Assembly (NCBI GenBank): GCA_013115145.1
Contig: JAAPAO010000154.1
Span: 1 to 60,539 of the forward strand
Length of the DNA: 60,539 nucleotides
Direction: 5' to 3'
From: Perkinsus chesapeaki
Taxonomy: Eukaryota; Perkinsozoa; Perkinsida; Perkinsidae
Shown: positions 21,474-33,440 of the stretch, in pieces
Layout of the letters: each line of letters opens with the position of its first letter
Position numbering within the stretch: position 1 is the stretch's first letter
Translations under genes and position numbers: made by a program
The notes under the pieces: model-generated
What the model was told of the DNA's origin: nothing
Seen by the model: the letters and a program-made list of their open reading frames with translations, nothing else
Databases searched by the model: none

Positions 21474-24400
21474 TCAAACACCATATGTTACATGTAAAGG
21501 ACTTGAGACATACACTGGATATTCATTCAACTGCACTATTAGATTCCTCAACATCTCTTCATGCTGCTGTATACCGTACCTTTCATCATCGCTATTAGCA
21601 AAGTAGGTCAAATCCAACGCTGTGGCGCTCTGTATGGCATCAAATGCTGTCTTGTTCATACGAGCAACACCAACACTTGAGGCTTCCTTCCACACAAGTC
21701 GTATGAAACCATCCACTCTATTATTAGCTGAAACCAATAGAGAACACAGTGTGGGTATTCCCTTTGACATCGCCTCTGCCCAGCTTGCACCGCCAGCATC
21801 ACCGACGAACCTGATCATACCAGAGGAGGACTCGAGTCCAACCAACGACCTACTTGACAGAACGCTCGCAGTCTTCCACAAAGTCGATAGAATCACCGAG
21901 AGGCACGTGCTCGGAGCCCGTGGTGATGAAGGTCTCCAGTCCTACATAAACGAGATAGCATTAACAACGGAGCAAGTTTCTCACCAAGAACGCATCCCCT
22001 CTCAAAAGCTTCATCTAAAACCGAAGCGTACGAGCTCTCGATGTTCTCTGTCCAGGCCTTGCCCACTAAGGCAGATCCCCCAGCCACCGGGTCTGCACCA
22101 AAGCGATCGGGTAGTCTGGCCTTTGACGAAAACAGCATAAGCCATAGTCGACCTTGAAACCAGCAACAATGGGCGAAGAATTCGCCGAATACCCACTAAG
22201 CTTGTCACTGGGCATGACAGACAGCGAGTCGGCAGTGATAGGATTGGACTCTTCCATAGCAGACCTGACCAACTATCTACCAAGCAGCCACAGTTAGCCT
22301 TACCCATTGCTATCTACTCCACCCGGCAACGGCAGAACATCTTCCAGTAAAGCGTCCAAGTCGTCCTGAATAGAGATCTCAGCCCGCTGGGGAGGGACCG
22401 CAGGGTCTTCTTGCCGACAGTGAAGAGCAGGATCACTTTCAACTATCTCAATACCGATGTTATTCGCTAACTCATTCGGGAAGTATCTCAGAGCCCTTTC
22501 GAAAAATGACATATCCTCGATGTTAACCTCGAAAGTATCTTCCAACCGTTTCAGCATCACCAACAGCACCATACCAAACCCCCGCCAAATTGCACGTAGA
22601 CAACCCTCCGAGTTCACAACACCAGCCAAGCTCATACGCGTGTACTGGTACTGCCCCACCGTCAGAGCTTCACTCAACGGTCTCAGCGCCCATACACTTC
22701 GGTTTCCAGCGAACGCCGCATCGACCGCTCTAGCCTCGGCTTGATGACAGCTGGTCTGGTCCGCAAGCTCCGAGAATCTAAGCTCGACCGTGCACCCACC
22801 ATACCATCTTTTGGTCACCTTTCCGATGAAGAGCATCCCCTCCTCAGGCTCACGGAACAACAACAGATCCTCACGTAGAAATAATCTTCCCAACGACTTC
22901 ACCAAACCACCGTTGGTGACCAATGATCGACAGAGCAATCCCTGCAAACCGACTACAGTCTCATTGCCAGTTGCTAACGGGACATGTGCTGGTAGCCACG
23001 GTCGAAAGGCAAATAGCGGTGCAGTGAAGAGCGGCAGAGGTGTGTTGTCGTTAGAGACCAAGCAGGCCACCGGTAGCATTACAGGGGCCAGACAAGCGGA
23101 CACTTCTTGTCCTCGGTGGGCCTGCTTTGGCGAACGAAAAGAATGATAAACCAGAGCAGCGCCAAACCAGACACCGCGAGAAATGGTTAGAAGCTTCTCC
23201 AGAGCAAAGTCCGCAACCATTAGCAATACAGGTACCTCAGGAAGGCCATCAGGGTCCTCAGTATCATACCGAATCACTAGGAAGATGCCAACAACAGCAA
23301 CCGACAGGCCGAAGGGGACACCACGACAACCCGACGTCGCCGAGATGAAGTGACGGAGGGATAGCCAAGAGATGTACCAACTGTCAGTGGCCTCATCGAC
23401 CGCCAATACAAGCACTAGACTGACAAACATAAAGAATGTTGCTAAGTAGCGGAGCCCTATATGAGCAGAGCCAAGCAGTACAACCTGGGCAAGTCCAAGG
23501 CCGGCAGCTGCCCACCAAACCAAAGGTACAGGGTCCACCACGAAATGTAGAGTAAAGCCTATACCTATACCAGCACTACAGAGTAGCAAATGGCGAGCAA
23601 TAGCTTCAAGAGGGCACCTGGAGCGTAGAGGAGGGAGCAGGCCAATGCACACACCGGTGAAGGATAATAGAACCAGATGAACATCAACCAGTAAGAAGGC
23701 TAATGGAGCCACTAAGGCTAATGGAACGATCGGCAGCGGATTCACTGCGCCACAAAAATAATAAGCTGCGAATTCGATCAACCACAAGAGAGCATCTTCA
23801 AATGGTGGAAGCAGGCCGACTGCCCACAGAACCGGGCAAGCCGCTAGACCAGCATAAACGATCAACCCTAGCACATCATTGCCGACCTCAACGGCAACAA
23901 AACCACAAACCAACAACGGCAAAATTGTCAGAGACCTGGACAACGCGGAGTCCGTCATACCAGGGCACACTCGAGGTGCTAGCTCTCGAACCGGCCACCC
24001 ATACAGTAGAGAACAACCAGCAATAGTAGCCACAGAAATAGCGGACAGGATAAAGTACAGCAACCCTTTCACGGAAACCCAGGCCAGCAGACCAAAGTTG
24101 ATAAACACTAGGGGGAGCCGGAGCCACATTGAGCTGCCATTGAATCTCAGACCCCACGCTAGGGCGGCTAAACAAGTGCTAGTTACTTCACCAGCGTCAT
24201 AATCGTTCCAGAATAAACCTGTCGCCATGGTCGAACCAGGGACCTTTCGCTTACCAACCGCTGCATTCAACATCGCAACTAATAGTACACACACAACTCC
24301 CCACGTCGCGAATACAGCAGCGAGCTGCCAACAGTCAAGGCCGCTGGCCATCTGCCTGGCAACTACCAGGCCAACTAATGGCCCAAAGTAAACCACGAAC

Positions 24401-24537
24401 TGCACTACAAAGGCCAGCAACCAACAATGCCCCGATGACGGAGGCCTGAGACCGCCGAGGAGGGTATTAAAGAAATACTGCCGAAGTGCGAATGAGGCAT
24501 GAGCATCCTCGAGAAGACTACCGGCACGCGGACTCAT
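21474..24537 (-). CDS. Pecanex-family multi-pass membrane protein
   Basis: The first exon (22314-24537) starts MSPRAGSLLEDAHASFALRQ and has about 12-14 hydrophobic segments up to residue 490. Then comes a soluble part with LLFIGKVTKRWYGG and LADQTSCHQAEARAVDAAF, the TSCHxxEA motif of the pecanex C-terminal domain. It splices through 22264, 21985 and 21854-21941 to the last exon 21474-21810, which ends RYGIQQHEEMLRNL and YPVYVSSPLHVTYGV, matching the conserved pecanex end (PIYVSPLTTSY). Junctions checked join in phase; the second intron (near 22165-22210) is the least certain. Pecanex proteins sit in the ER or endomembranes. They are linked to Notch signalling in animals, while their role in protists is unknown. 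Confidence 0.78.
24219..24254 (-). other. In-frame 36-nt tRNA-like segment in pecanex exon 1, possible intron
   Basis: On the coding strand it begins GTAAGC and ends GACAG, perfect splice sites. It contains AGGTCCCTGGTTCGACC, the same T-arm core as the tubulin introns. It has no stop and is a multiple of three, so it reads as 12 residues (KRKVPGSTMA within). Confidence 0.5.
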
Positions 24538-25682
24538 AGAAGTACATGCAAAAATCTTACACTAAAAATTATCAAGTTGGATAAAATGCTGAAAGTAAGT
24601 GTAAGGAAAGGCAAAGCCGCCCACGAGTAAAAGAGGAGACCGATGACCGAAACAAACAATGGGGAAAACGGCCTCTGATCTATATGAGATCAAACACTCC
24701 ATGCTCTACCGTGATTCAAGCTATTATCCATCACTAAGGTGTATAGGCTTTTAAGTTCTATATGCGTGGCAATAATAATAATATAATACAGTAAACCGGT
24801 AACGTATATATTATGCTGTATAATAACAGTAAATGAACAACCTCATTAAAATAACACACACAATAGAAAATAAATGTTTATTCGATACACTTGGAAGCTT
24901 CAGTCATCATCTCCAATAGCAGAGTGGTTGCCCTGGAATCAATGCACCTCAAATTGGAGCCAATGAGCATTTCGTGAAGCTGTGTGAGTAGTCAACAAGT
25001 CCATAGCGGACATCCTATGTACCTCCCGTGCTGTTGGACTATCAGTCAGTTTCATATTGTAGTCATGCCTTACTTACTCATCCCAGAGTGATGATGAGGA
25101 TGCAGGTCAGACCTTTTACTAATACGTCATCATAAGTCCATTTATAACACTCAACTCAATAAAACCAATAATAAGCACGAAAAATAGATTCAAACAGTTT
25201 CAGATGATTCCTGCACTAGTTCCTACTCCGATAACCTGAAATGAAGAAACCTTAGACCACCCGCCGAGATTTTGCATCACACAAGACCGATCAACTTTAT
25301 ACCAAACTGCCGACGAAGTGTAAGAGAGCCAAAGTCTAAAGTCTGAGAAATTAACGGGTTACGTCCCCAAATTGCGCTAGAGTCCTTCACCTGACCGATC
25401 GATAGACCCTCAAAACCAGCGCTCGTGAACTTGATGCTTGGTTTAGATCACTCACCCGGCAAGTAGAATAGCAAGTAATCCGGGGTTTCGGGTTTTCGGT
25501 TTTCGGGTTTTCATATGTATTTAATCTAGGATTATCAAAGGTCAGTCTCTACTTACATAATATATTTCAGTCTGATCGTCTCGGACGTCTGCGAGTTGCT
25601 GCCGCCTTATCAGCACTAGGCTTTGTCTCCGTCATTTCTGAGCACACAAAAACTGTCTCCTCCAAGTTGGAGACTCCAACTA
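24538..25682. other. Intergenic, AT-rich
   Basis: No gene is clear. A minus frame near 25595 reads MTETKPSADKAAATRRRPRRSD then stops; it may be a short exon or chance. At 25481-25515 there is a short TTTCGGG-type tandem stretch. Confidence 0.4.
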
Positions 25683-26330
25683 CTAAGCTACACAATCCCT
25701 ACCTATCCCACTTCCCTTCTTCTTTCCCTTCAGTGTTGGCAAGTCTGTTGTATCATGCAAAGCAGATGGCTGGATAACATCAATAACCTGACAAAGTCCA
25801 CAAGAGAGCAGACGATCTAAAAATGCTAAGATATTACGCTGAGCTACTCGTAGATGATAACACATACAAATTGAAGCGTATAAATTCATCAGAGCCCTGC
25901 TACCACTTCCCCCACTATCGCTACCTTCTACTAGCAATGTGCTCGCCCACAAAGAGAATACGAAAAGTTCTTCCCTCTCAACCTTCCCAGAATCCTTGCA
26001 ACACCGACGCCCCTGGGGCTGTTAGGTGCAAAAATCTACCACATTTCCCCCCTCAAATTCTCCACGTCTTAGTCACAAATTCTTATAATTTCAGCAATAC
26101 CTATTCACGCGATCTTTCACTCCTCCCAGTCTCCTAGTTGCCTGTCCCGTCATCTCGCTTACCTTATTATACACAGGTCTAAGTCCAGCCGAGCAATCAC
26201 TGGCAAAGCTACGAGCAACTGCCACCAGGTGCTGCTTGTCTGGATGCTCCTTAACCTTTTCAGCATACTAAAAACAAATGGCATGCTGCCCGTTGGATCT
26301 ATGAACACCTCAGGAATGCCAAACCACAGC
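25683..26330 (-). CDS. C-terminal exons of an unrecognised protein
   Basis: Three exon-like blocks have good splice sites. One near 26310 reads DDCVLWFGIPE. The next (about 26173-26270) reads YAEKVKEHPDKQHLVAVARS and ends NK at a GTAAGC donor. The last (about 26020-25683) is helical and hydrophobic (SLWASTLLVEG, LRVAQRNILAFLDRLL, GLCQVIDVIQPSALHD) and ends with a Lys-rich tail. The 5' end is not found. It lies downstream of atlastin on the same strand. The helical repeats could belong to an armadillo-like fold, but I cannot name the family. Confidence 0.4.
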
Positions 26331-26903
26331 ACACAGTCATCAATTTAGGATAACAACGATCACAGTGGAAAGTAATGGGACATTAATTCAAGCTTGAGAT
26401 GGAAAGCCATTAACATCATCATCTACTGTGAACTAAACGATCGACTAGATTGGTTCTCAATAAACCAAGTTGAAGTTGCTATATAATAATTCATGATCAA
26501 TTCAAGGTAGAAGAATGCCATTAATAATAAACAAATTGAGTGAACGAAGTAAAGTCATCAACTATATAGGAAATATATAGAGGCACAGCAGAGCGTATCT
26601 TATCATAGCATCTAACCAACCACAGATGAAGCAAACTACAGCATTTCAGCCAAGTCAGATAAATTCAATTACTATTTATAATGATGATCCGCTCTGAATT
26701 CTCTACCCGGATTTCTAATAATACACCGGTTAACGTTCCATCACCTCCACCTGGAGACGATGCAGTAAATATAAAATGGTTAAAAACTAGATCAATGAAT
26801 CTACGGTAGGTCCCCTAACTGACCATGGTATTGCAATCACTATCACAATCACTAGTATTATCAATAACAAGTTAAATCTCTAAAGCCCCCGACTTCATCC
26901 CTG

Positions 26904-29900
26904 TTATACTACCCCCAATCCTAAATTGACCGACTCCTTGACCATTTCCATCAACGCAGATGCAGCCGCTACTTGGCCACGGTCACGATACCTAAAAGGA
27001 AGGCGTGACGCAGAGCTCCTCTGAAGATCTAATCAACAAGAGAATCTCAAGAGCTAGGGCTTGTAAACTGCCCCCAAAGCTGAGATCTTAGCTAAGATAC
27101 TACTCAATCAAGCAAGACAAGAGGCAAAAATACACTGAACTCTCACTATCCCATACATCGTAATATTTATCCATTCCTTCTCATTGCATTATTAACAGCA
27201 GCACGTTGAACTACACCAAACCTTTACTACCAATTTCATCACAATACCCAGTATACACCACAGCACGTCCAAGCAAGTTGCCTGGCAGCAGCAGTTCAAT
27301 CGACCTCATCTACATAACGTCCCGATAAAGCACACCACACACAATGCTTTAGTGATGAACTTTGACACGAAAAAGCAGCTATTTGGCGCCGACTCGCTGA
27401 GCAATTAAATATTCCGAAATCTTCCATCGCAAAAAATATTTCTCTCCTCCGCATTCTATAAATATTTTTTGCGACTCTAAATTCTGGAAAATATCCCAGA
27501 ACACGGTAATTCTGCCAAAAAAATTTCCCAAATTTTCCGGGAAATTTTCCCGATACAAAGATTTCATACCGCTCCTTCCTCCACTTACAACAAGAACACA
27601 TTAACAGCAATTACCACTATAATAGTGAAGTAGATGGAGAATAGGATGTTGGAAAATTTAACACAGGTATCCGAGTACCTAAATACATTTCCTGGCGCGC
27701 GGGAAACAAGCAGTGCCTTACCAATCACAGGCAAAGTCAGTGAATTTGTCTATAAGATAGAGCACAATTACCAGTACAGTAACTCCAGCGAATGCTGCCA
27801 ATGACTTGTCCATACGCCGCTTGTTCTCATCCTTATAGTAGTCCAATAGACCCTAATAACAACAATCATACCAACTTTCCTTCAAATATGCTTTATATCA
27901 ATACCACCCCAAAAAAGCCAAACGACTCTCTTAACTTTTTCTCGCCACTCAGTAGCCGCAAATTCAGTCACTTTAGACCAGCGCCAATACGCCCTCATTA
28001 ACCATATAGATGTATAACCACTACAGACACATCAAGCTGTAATTTTTCTAGCATATTTTCTGTTGATTCCTCTCCCTTATAGACTTCCAACACTCAAGAG
28101 CTACTTGATAATAAATATATATGAGTACCATATCAAACAGAAATCGATGCCGTCCATAAGCCTAACATTCCCCCTCCCCTCTATTACATCTATTTCCTTA
28201 ACAAGCTCCTCCTTGGTCTTCTCTCTTTCATCCTATCACATCCAAGTGACCAACCTAAACCAATAGCCAACCCTACATCCGGTCCAAACAGCGTCTGTTT
28301 AGAGAAGCTCTGCAATGCCATAGTCTTTGCTTTACGCGCAGCTTGCTCCAGTTGATCTGGCTTGATACCACTGCCATTCTTAGGCCTGATCAATCATCAC
28401 TTTACACTATACCATTGAGCTAGATGTTTTCACACATATTAATAGCAATATAAGGATTTTCAAACGACCCTCAAGGAATCTATACTCTAAGCCAGCCTGG
28501 AGGATCCTACGCGCCTTGCTACGAAATGGACTTACGAAATATTTACATTAGGGAAGACAAGCGCATTCGCGGAGCGGATAAAGGGGTGAGGCATAAGTCT
28601 CATCATCGCTCCTCAAACTCCTGTAATATACCTTGTACAACTTTACACTCGATAAAGATGCCTGAAACAGTCTGGTCTCGAGTCCGGACACTTCATTGCT
28701 ATGTAATGGGAAGCCTACTCTCAAGGCCCTTCCATATCAGATGCATATTCATTCAAAATATAAAAAAATGCTGATATAGCATAAATTAAATAATATATAG
28801 AAATAAAAGTAGTACTAATAAAACTAATCAACACCCTAAATCCTCAGTTAGCTCATCCATCCAAGCACTTGCCAATTAACCCCTCCCCGTCCCTCATTTA
28901 TTACCCCATCGCGGCCTCCATATCAGATTTATATTCATTTATAGCTTGCTCCTTCCCCAATAAATTACTACTGCGCGCCATTGCCTGTGTAAACGTCGCT
29001 GCTGCCGGCACTGCATTAGCAAACGCCTAATAACCCATTACCGCGCGCCACGAAATTCCCACCAATACCTCTACGAAGGCGTTAACAACCGGACCAAACG
29101 TCTGAGGCGATAAGTCCTTTCCGAGAATGCTCTTCGCGTGTAGGTGGGGGTCCGTGAAGACAGAACGCACATAGAAATCCAAGAATCTACACAACTCGGT
29201 ATCCAAAGGTCCCCGGTTCGAACCCCAGCACCGCCCACCTTATGAAATCCGGATCAATATCTGCTAGCTTGCCCGACCATCCCTTCTTCTGAATCATAAG
29301 ACCAGGATGAGGCAAGCAGAAGCACGATACACTTTCAAACATTTTATTAAGTGCAACGGCCGTGGAGTCTTCTCTAACTCGATGCTCATCTAAAGTAAAT
29401 ATCACTATTGCATCATCATCATCATCAACTACAAAGCGCCAGCAGCTGGATAACAGATATCCAAAAGCAATATCCCACCAACGGTGCGCTGGAATTAAGA
29501 TATATGATATTCCAGCCGTTACGAGAATGCTATATGAACAATACTGATAAAATATAAAATGGCACACTAAGATGATAATGAATTTAATGATAGTAGTAAG
29601 TTGAACATCGATAAGAATCCCACAAAACAAGTTACCATGACAATCACAGTAGTAAAGAGCAGCAAATATCATGTTCTACTATAAATACAAATGACGGCCC
29701 ACCGCAAAAATTTAAAGAATGAAAAGGAAAATCGCAGAAACCACGCGCGAGGTGTAAGCCCCTTTTCTGCCGCCATTTATTATCACCCATATGCTGCGCC
29801 AAATGCTCATTCATCTGAGCCACACACTCCCTCACTGTCATATCATCATCGAAGTTAGCCCAATCACGCACTAAGAACCTAACCAACAATCAAAGGCATT

Positions 29901-32900
29901 ACCACTACCTAAGCAGCTTACTCGAGACATTGGAAAGGCTTGCCTTGTTCACCATTCTTATCGCCAGAGACGCGTAGAGCTGCTGAGGCTACCTCCATGA
30001 AAAAATGAAGATTTTCCACCTAAATGCCAAGGATAACGGCTGCCTATGTGAATGATATAATAATACTGTGGGAATGCAAAACTAACTATATAATGAAGAA
30101 GAAGAAGAACTATCTAAGAAATTATCAAATAGTTAACAAAATATAACAAGCGCACCATATGAATGTTAGTAATAATAGTATAGTTTAGTGTTACTCATTA
30201 CGATGTCATAGTTCAGTATTGACCATTATTACGATGTCAATAGTCGCTATTATCGGACTACACTACTATGTAATACTGTATATAAATATGGATAATAGCC
30301 AAATACATTCAACATACTATACAGTATAATAAAAAACAATATAATCGTACAAGGAGCCTATAAGGTTATAATTTTTATCGAACATGCTACTCTTCTTCAT
30401 ATATTAACAACAGCCTATATATTTAATTATAGCTACACAGCTCCAATGACAGTGCTCCTTAGCTTATATGAAGCTAACACTTTCCTTATTACTCACAATG
30501 GAATAGCAATAGCCCCGCATAAAGTACCTTATCCTCCTGTATCTGTTTAGATATATTATATATCTGTTTACTAGACAGCACTGCAGTCAACCCAAATACG
30601 GTAGCCGACTGTTCTTTAGTCATCTTAGAATCCCACGCTCCCTGAAAATCACACCAACCCATAACATCAACCATTAGGATGGCAAATAGAGAAGATCTCC
30701 ACAGCCTCCTCATTCAGAAGCCGTCACGGCAATTTTCTGAGATTTTTCCAAAATTTTCCCTGGACTCATATCCCAGCATGTTGATAGTTTCAATACATCC
30801 AGCGCGAAAATGTTCACCAGGAATCTTCAATTGCGCCCAGCTCAATGAATGAATTTAAACCACGGTATACCACTCCGATCATCTCATAGTCGTAGATTTA
30901 CCCCCCCCCCCTCATGAAAGGAATCCCTAGAGGGTCAAATACTGCTATTTACAATTTTGATAGAAAATATGTTCCTAGGGCGAATGCTGCATTCGGAATG
31001 CAAGCACCAGCTGCATTGCTTCTAGGGACATTTACTGTTTCTTCACGACCCCCTTGTCAAACTAAGACTATCTCAAGGAACATAACCAACACAACTGAGA
31101 GATACATTCCCTATTAAATGATATATTAACCTATTCCCCTATCAAATGATATATTAACCTATTCCCCTATTAAATGATATATNNNNNNNNNNNNNNNNNN
31201 NNNNNNNNNNNNNNNNNNNNNNNNNNNNNNNNNNNNNNNNNNNNNNNNNNNNNNNNNNNNNNNNNNNNNNNNNNNNNNNAAATGATATATTAACCTATTC
31301 CCCTATCAAATGATATATTAACCTATTCCCCTATTAAATGATATATTAACCTATCCCCTATTAAATGATATATTAACCTATTCCCTTACTTGAGTATCCA
31401 TCAACACTAAGGCCACCTTATCCCCAGAATTAAGCTTCCTTACAAACGGCATAGACCATACCCATATACCCTCGGTGCACCTAATTAATACCGTATTTCC
31501 GTTAAATCATCATCTCTATCATCCCCTCACTTATCCATTCCCGGTCGCCAATGAAATCCATGAGAATCGGTTGCCTTTTGACCCTCTTGGAGCGAATCTC
31601 CCTGAAAATGACAGTTAATCAAATAATATCGAACAGACTAAGCCAACCTGCGCCAAGAGCCACTCTGGAGGGTTGAAGTCAGCGTCACCCGAACTCCCCC
31701 TCCTCCTGTTCAGCGCTACGGGATCATCTGAAGAATGAATTTCATGGAAAAGCGGCTTGGGTAATAAATGCAGAGAAAGTGATATATTGATCATAAAAGA
31801 TATAATAGAGGTAAGAAAAAGGCAATAGAAAGGTAATAACAAGGTAAGAAAGAGATAATAAAGAGGTAATAAGAAGGTAACGAAAAGGTAATGAAAAGGT
31901 AGGGAAGAGATAATACAAAGGTAATAAAAAGGTAATAAAGAAATATAACATTTGACAAATGATGACATATAATACACCAGAAATGTTATACACAAGTGCA
32001 ACACCTCAGCAATGAAGTGTAGTACGTGTAATAGGGAAGATTCATTGTTAAGAATAATAATGAAGGATAGATGGATAATAGAGATAATATAAGAAATGTA
32101 ATAAGCATATCACATATAATATTCGGTAATACGAGACCGTCTAACAAACTGATAACGACAAACTTGTTTTCTTCAACAAAATATAATAAACTAGTACCAA
32201 GTCTCACCTAAAGGGTAGTATGAATCCTCCTTACCATCTGTATAACGGAGGTATCTAAACCAACATCATCACTAGCATGCCTAATTATAAACCATTACAC
32301 TACCTTAGAAATAGGTCAAGCATAAAACTCTTGCCAGTGCGATAGGCTCCCATAATTGAGACAACTGATATCTTATCACAGCGCGTGGCCTCCAAATTCT
32401 TAGTTAGCTCTTCCATGGCCTCATCGTTAACGCGAACCTGAATAATAAAGCAAAGGTGTCAGCAGGATACCGTTGTATTTTTAATCAATTGTAATTTAAC
32501 AGTAAATTTACAATTTATCCGACTAACTAGTTATTATCAAGTGATTTAACAAGGACAAACTGATGCATTTATCGACAATATTATTCACTAAAAGTGATAC
32601 TATGTGTAAAAATGAGATGGAAATATTTACCTAGCACAAGCAATGGACGGAATAGCTTGCCATAACATTACTATCAGAAGTATCTACATCTTATTTTATA
32701 CCGACGTATCCAGATAAAACTACTACGACATAGTTGCAGTTCAGTTTCGATATTGTTTCAGTTCAGGTACACCGTAAGCATTGCTCTTGCTGGACAGATT
32801 ATCAAAAAATAATCATTTCTCAATCCAGTAGCGATTGTCTGCAGCAACACACTTGAAGGCTTTGGAAAAATAGAATTTACATACATCATCAGCGTGAGAA

Positions 32901-33068
32901 GCCGACTGGTAAATTTTGAAGTCTTGCAATTCAAAGAGATTCTACGAAAACTGTTGTCATCCCTTTCCATAATATAACCTCATTATCATCCATTTTAATG
33001 GTGACCAACTGTAAAGGCCTTCCATCAACCTTAGATACCGGAGCAGACCCAGAGGGATCTTGTGACAT
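26904..33068 (-). CDS. Atlastin/GBP-family dynamin-like GTPase
   Basis: Atlastins are ER membrane GTPases that fuse tubules. The first exon (32979-33068) starts MSQDPSGSAP. 32304-32437 has the P-loop MGAYRTGKS. 31390-31480 and 30538-30641 give VLMDTQ and GAWDSKMTKEQSATVFGL with QIYNISKQIQED. 29787-29878 has FLVRDW (the atlastin RD motif). 29239-29389 has SCFCLPHPGL and KLADIDPDF. Helical exons follow (RFLDFYVRSVF, MARSSNLLGKEQ, LEYRFLEG, ALQSFSKQTLFGP), then a hydrophobic segment (FAGVTVLVIVLYLID) and the last exon YRDRGQVAAASALMEMVK ending at TAA 26904-26906. Only one clear membrane segment is seen where two are usual. Introns are larger than elsewhere, and one contains an assembly gap. Confidence 0.85.
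28405..28422 (-). other. tRNA A-box-like motif in an atlastin intron
   Basis: The minus strand reads TAGCTCAATGGTATAGTG, the classic tRNA D-arm/A-box, 20 nt before the acceptor of the exon beginning near 28385. No B-box follows, so it is a 5' relic at most. Confidence 0.45.
29187..29238 (-). other. 52-nt atlastin intron carrying an antisense tRNA-like 3' end
   Basis: Donor GTGGGC and acceptor TGTGTAG bound the intron between SCFCLPHPGL- and RFLDFY-encoding exons. On the plus strand it holds AAGGTCCCCGGTTCGAACCC followed by an acceptor-like GCACCGCCCAC. Stem pairing is poorer than in the tubulin introns. Confidence 0.5.
31099..31386. repeat. Tandem repeat of about 27-28 bp in an atlastin intron, with an assembly gap
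   Basis: Units read ATTCCCCTATTAAATGATAT and continue with a TTAACCT tail. They run to 31182, are interrupted by Ns at 31183-31279, and resume to about 31386. The true copy number is unknown. Confidence 0.9.
31183..31279. other. Assembly gap (97 Ns)
   Basis: A run of N inside the tandem repeat; its length is probably nominal. Confidence 0.99.
31800..31950. repeat. Degenerate AGGTAATAA-type tandem repeat in an atlastin intron
   Basis: AAGGTAATAA-like words of about 10-12 bp recur more than ten times (GGTAATAAC, GGTAATAAG, GGTAATGAA). They create spurious Leu/Tyr/Phe-rich minus frames. Confidence 0.75.
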
Positions 33069-33440
33069 ATTAACACTTATTACCACTGAAAGTAGGACAA
33101 TCCAATGCTAATGCGAAGCGTTCGCAACAAAGGGCGTCAACAACAGTTTTATTAATTTTGTGGCGCGTGAGAAATCCCATGCAAGCTCCACACACCACGT
33201 GACACTGTGCGGTTGGTATGTCACAAGAAGAATTGCGACTGTTACATTTATATACTGGACTTGAAATCTCGTAATGGAGGACCTGAAGAGCGTTGCTAAA
33301 TAGTTTAATTGTTATGTTAATAGTTGGTGGTCACTCTATCAACCTGCAAAGAATCTTTGTGACGTTAATAGTCGTAATTTACTTCTTTCATTTGTATTGG
33401 TAGTTGATGGTCACTTTATCAACCTCTAAAGAATCTTTAA
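33069..33440. promoter_or_regulatory. Divergent intergenic region at the strand-polarity switch
   Basis: The 372 bp separate the atlastin start (minus) from the SPX-transporter start (plus). A pair of similar stretches near 33315 and 33400 (GGTCACT-TATCAACCT then AAAGAATCTTT) is a local duplication. No TATA box or known motif can be assigned. Confidence 0.4.

Noticed and set aside
25481-25515. Telomere-like GGGTTTTC tandem stretch
   Set aside because: Too short and irregular, internal to the contig; best read as low-complexity sequence.
29143-29239. Complete tRNA on the plus strand (GGTGGG ... CCCACC pairing)
   Set aside because: No D-arm or anticodon arm, and the 5' part is atlastin coding sequence on the other strand; only the T-arm-like intron is kept.
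31615-32004. Long Leu/Tyr/Phe-rich minus frames resembling a membrane protein
   Set aside because: They arise from the AGGTAATAA tandem repeat in an atlastin intron; only the short exon near 31648 within the frame is coding.
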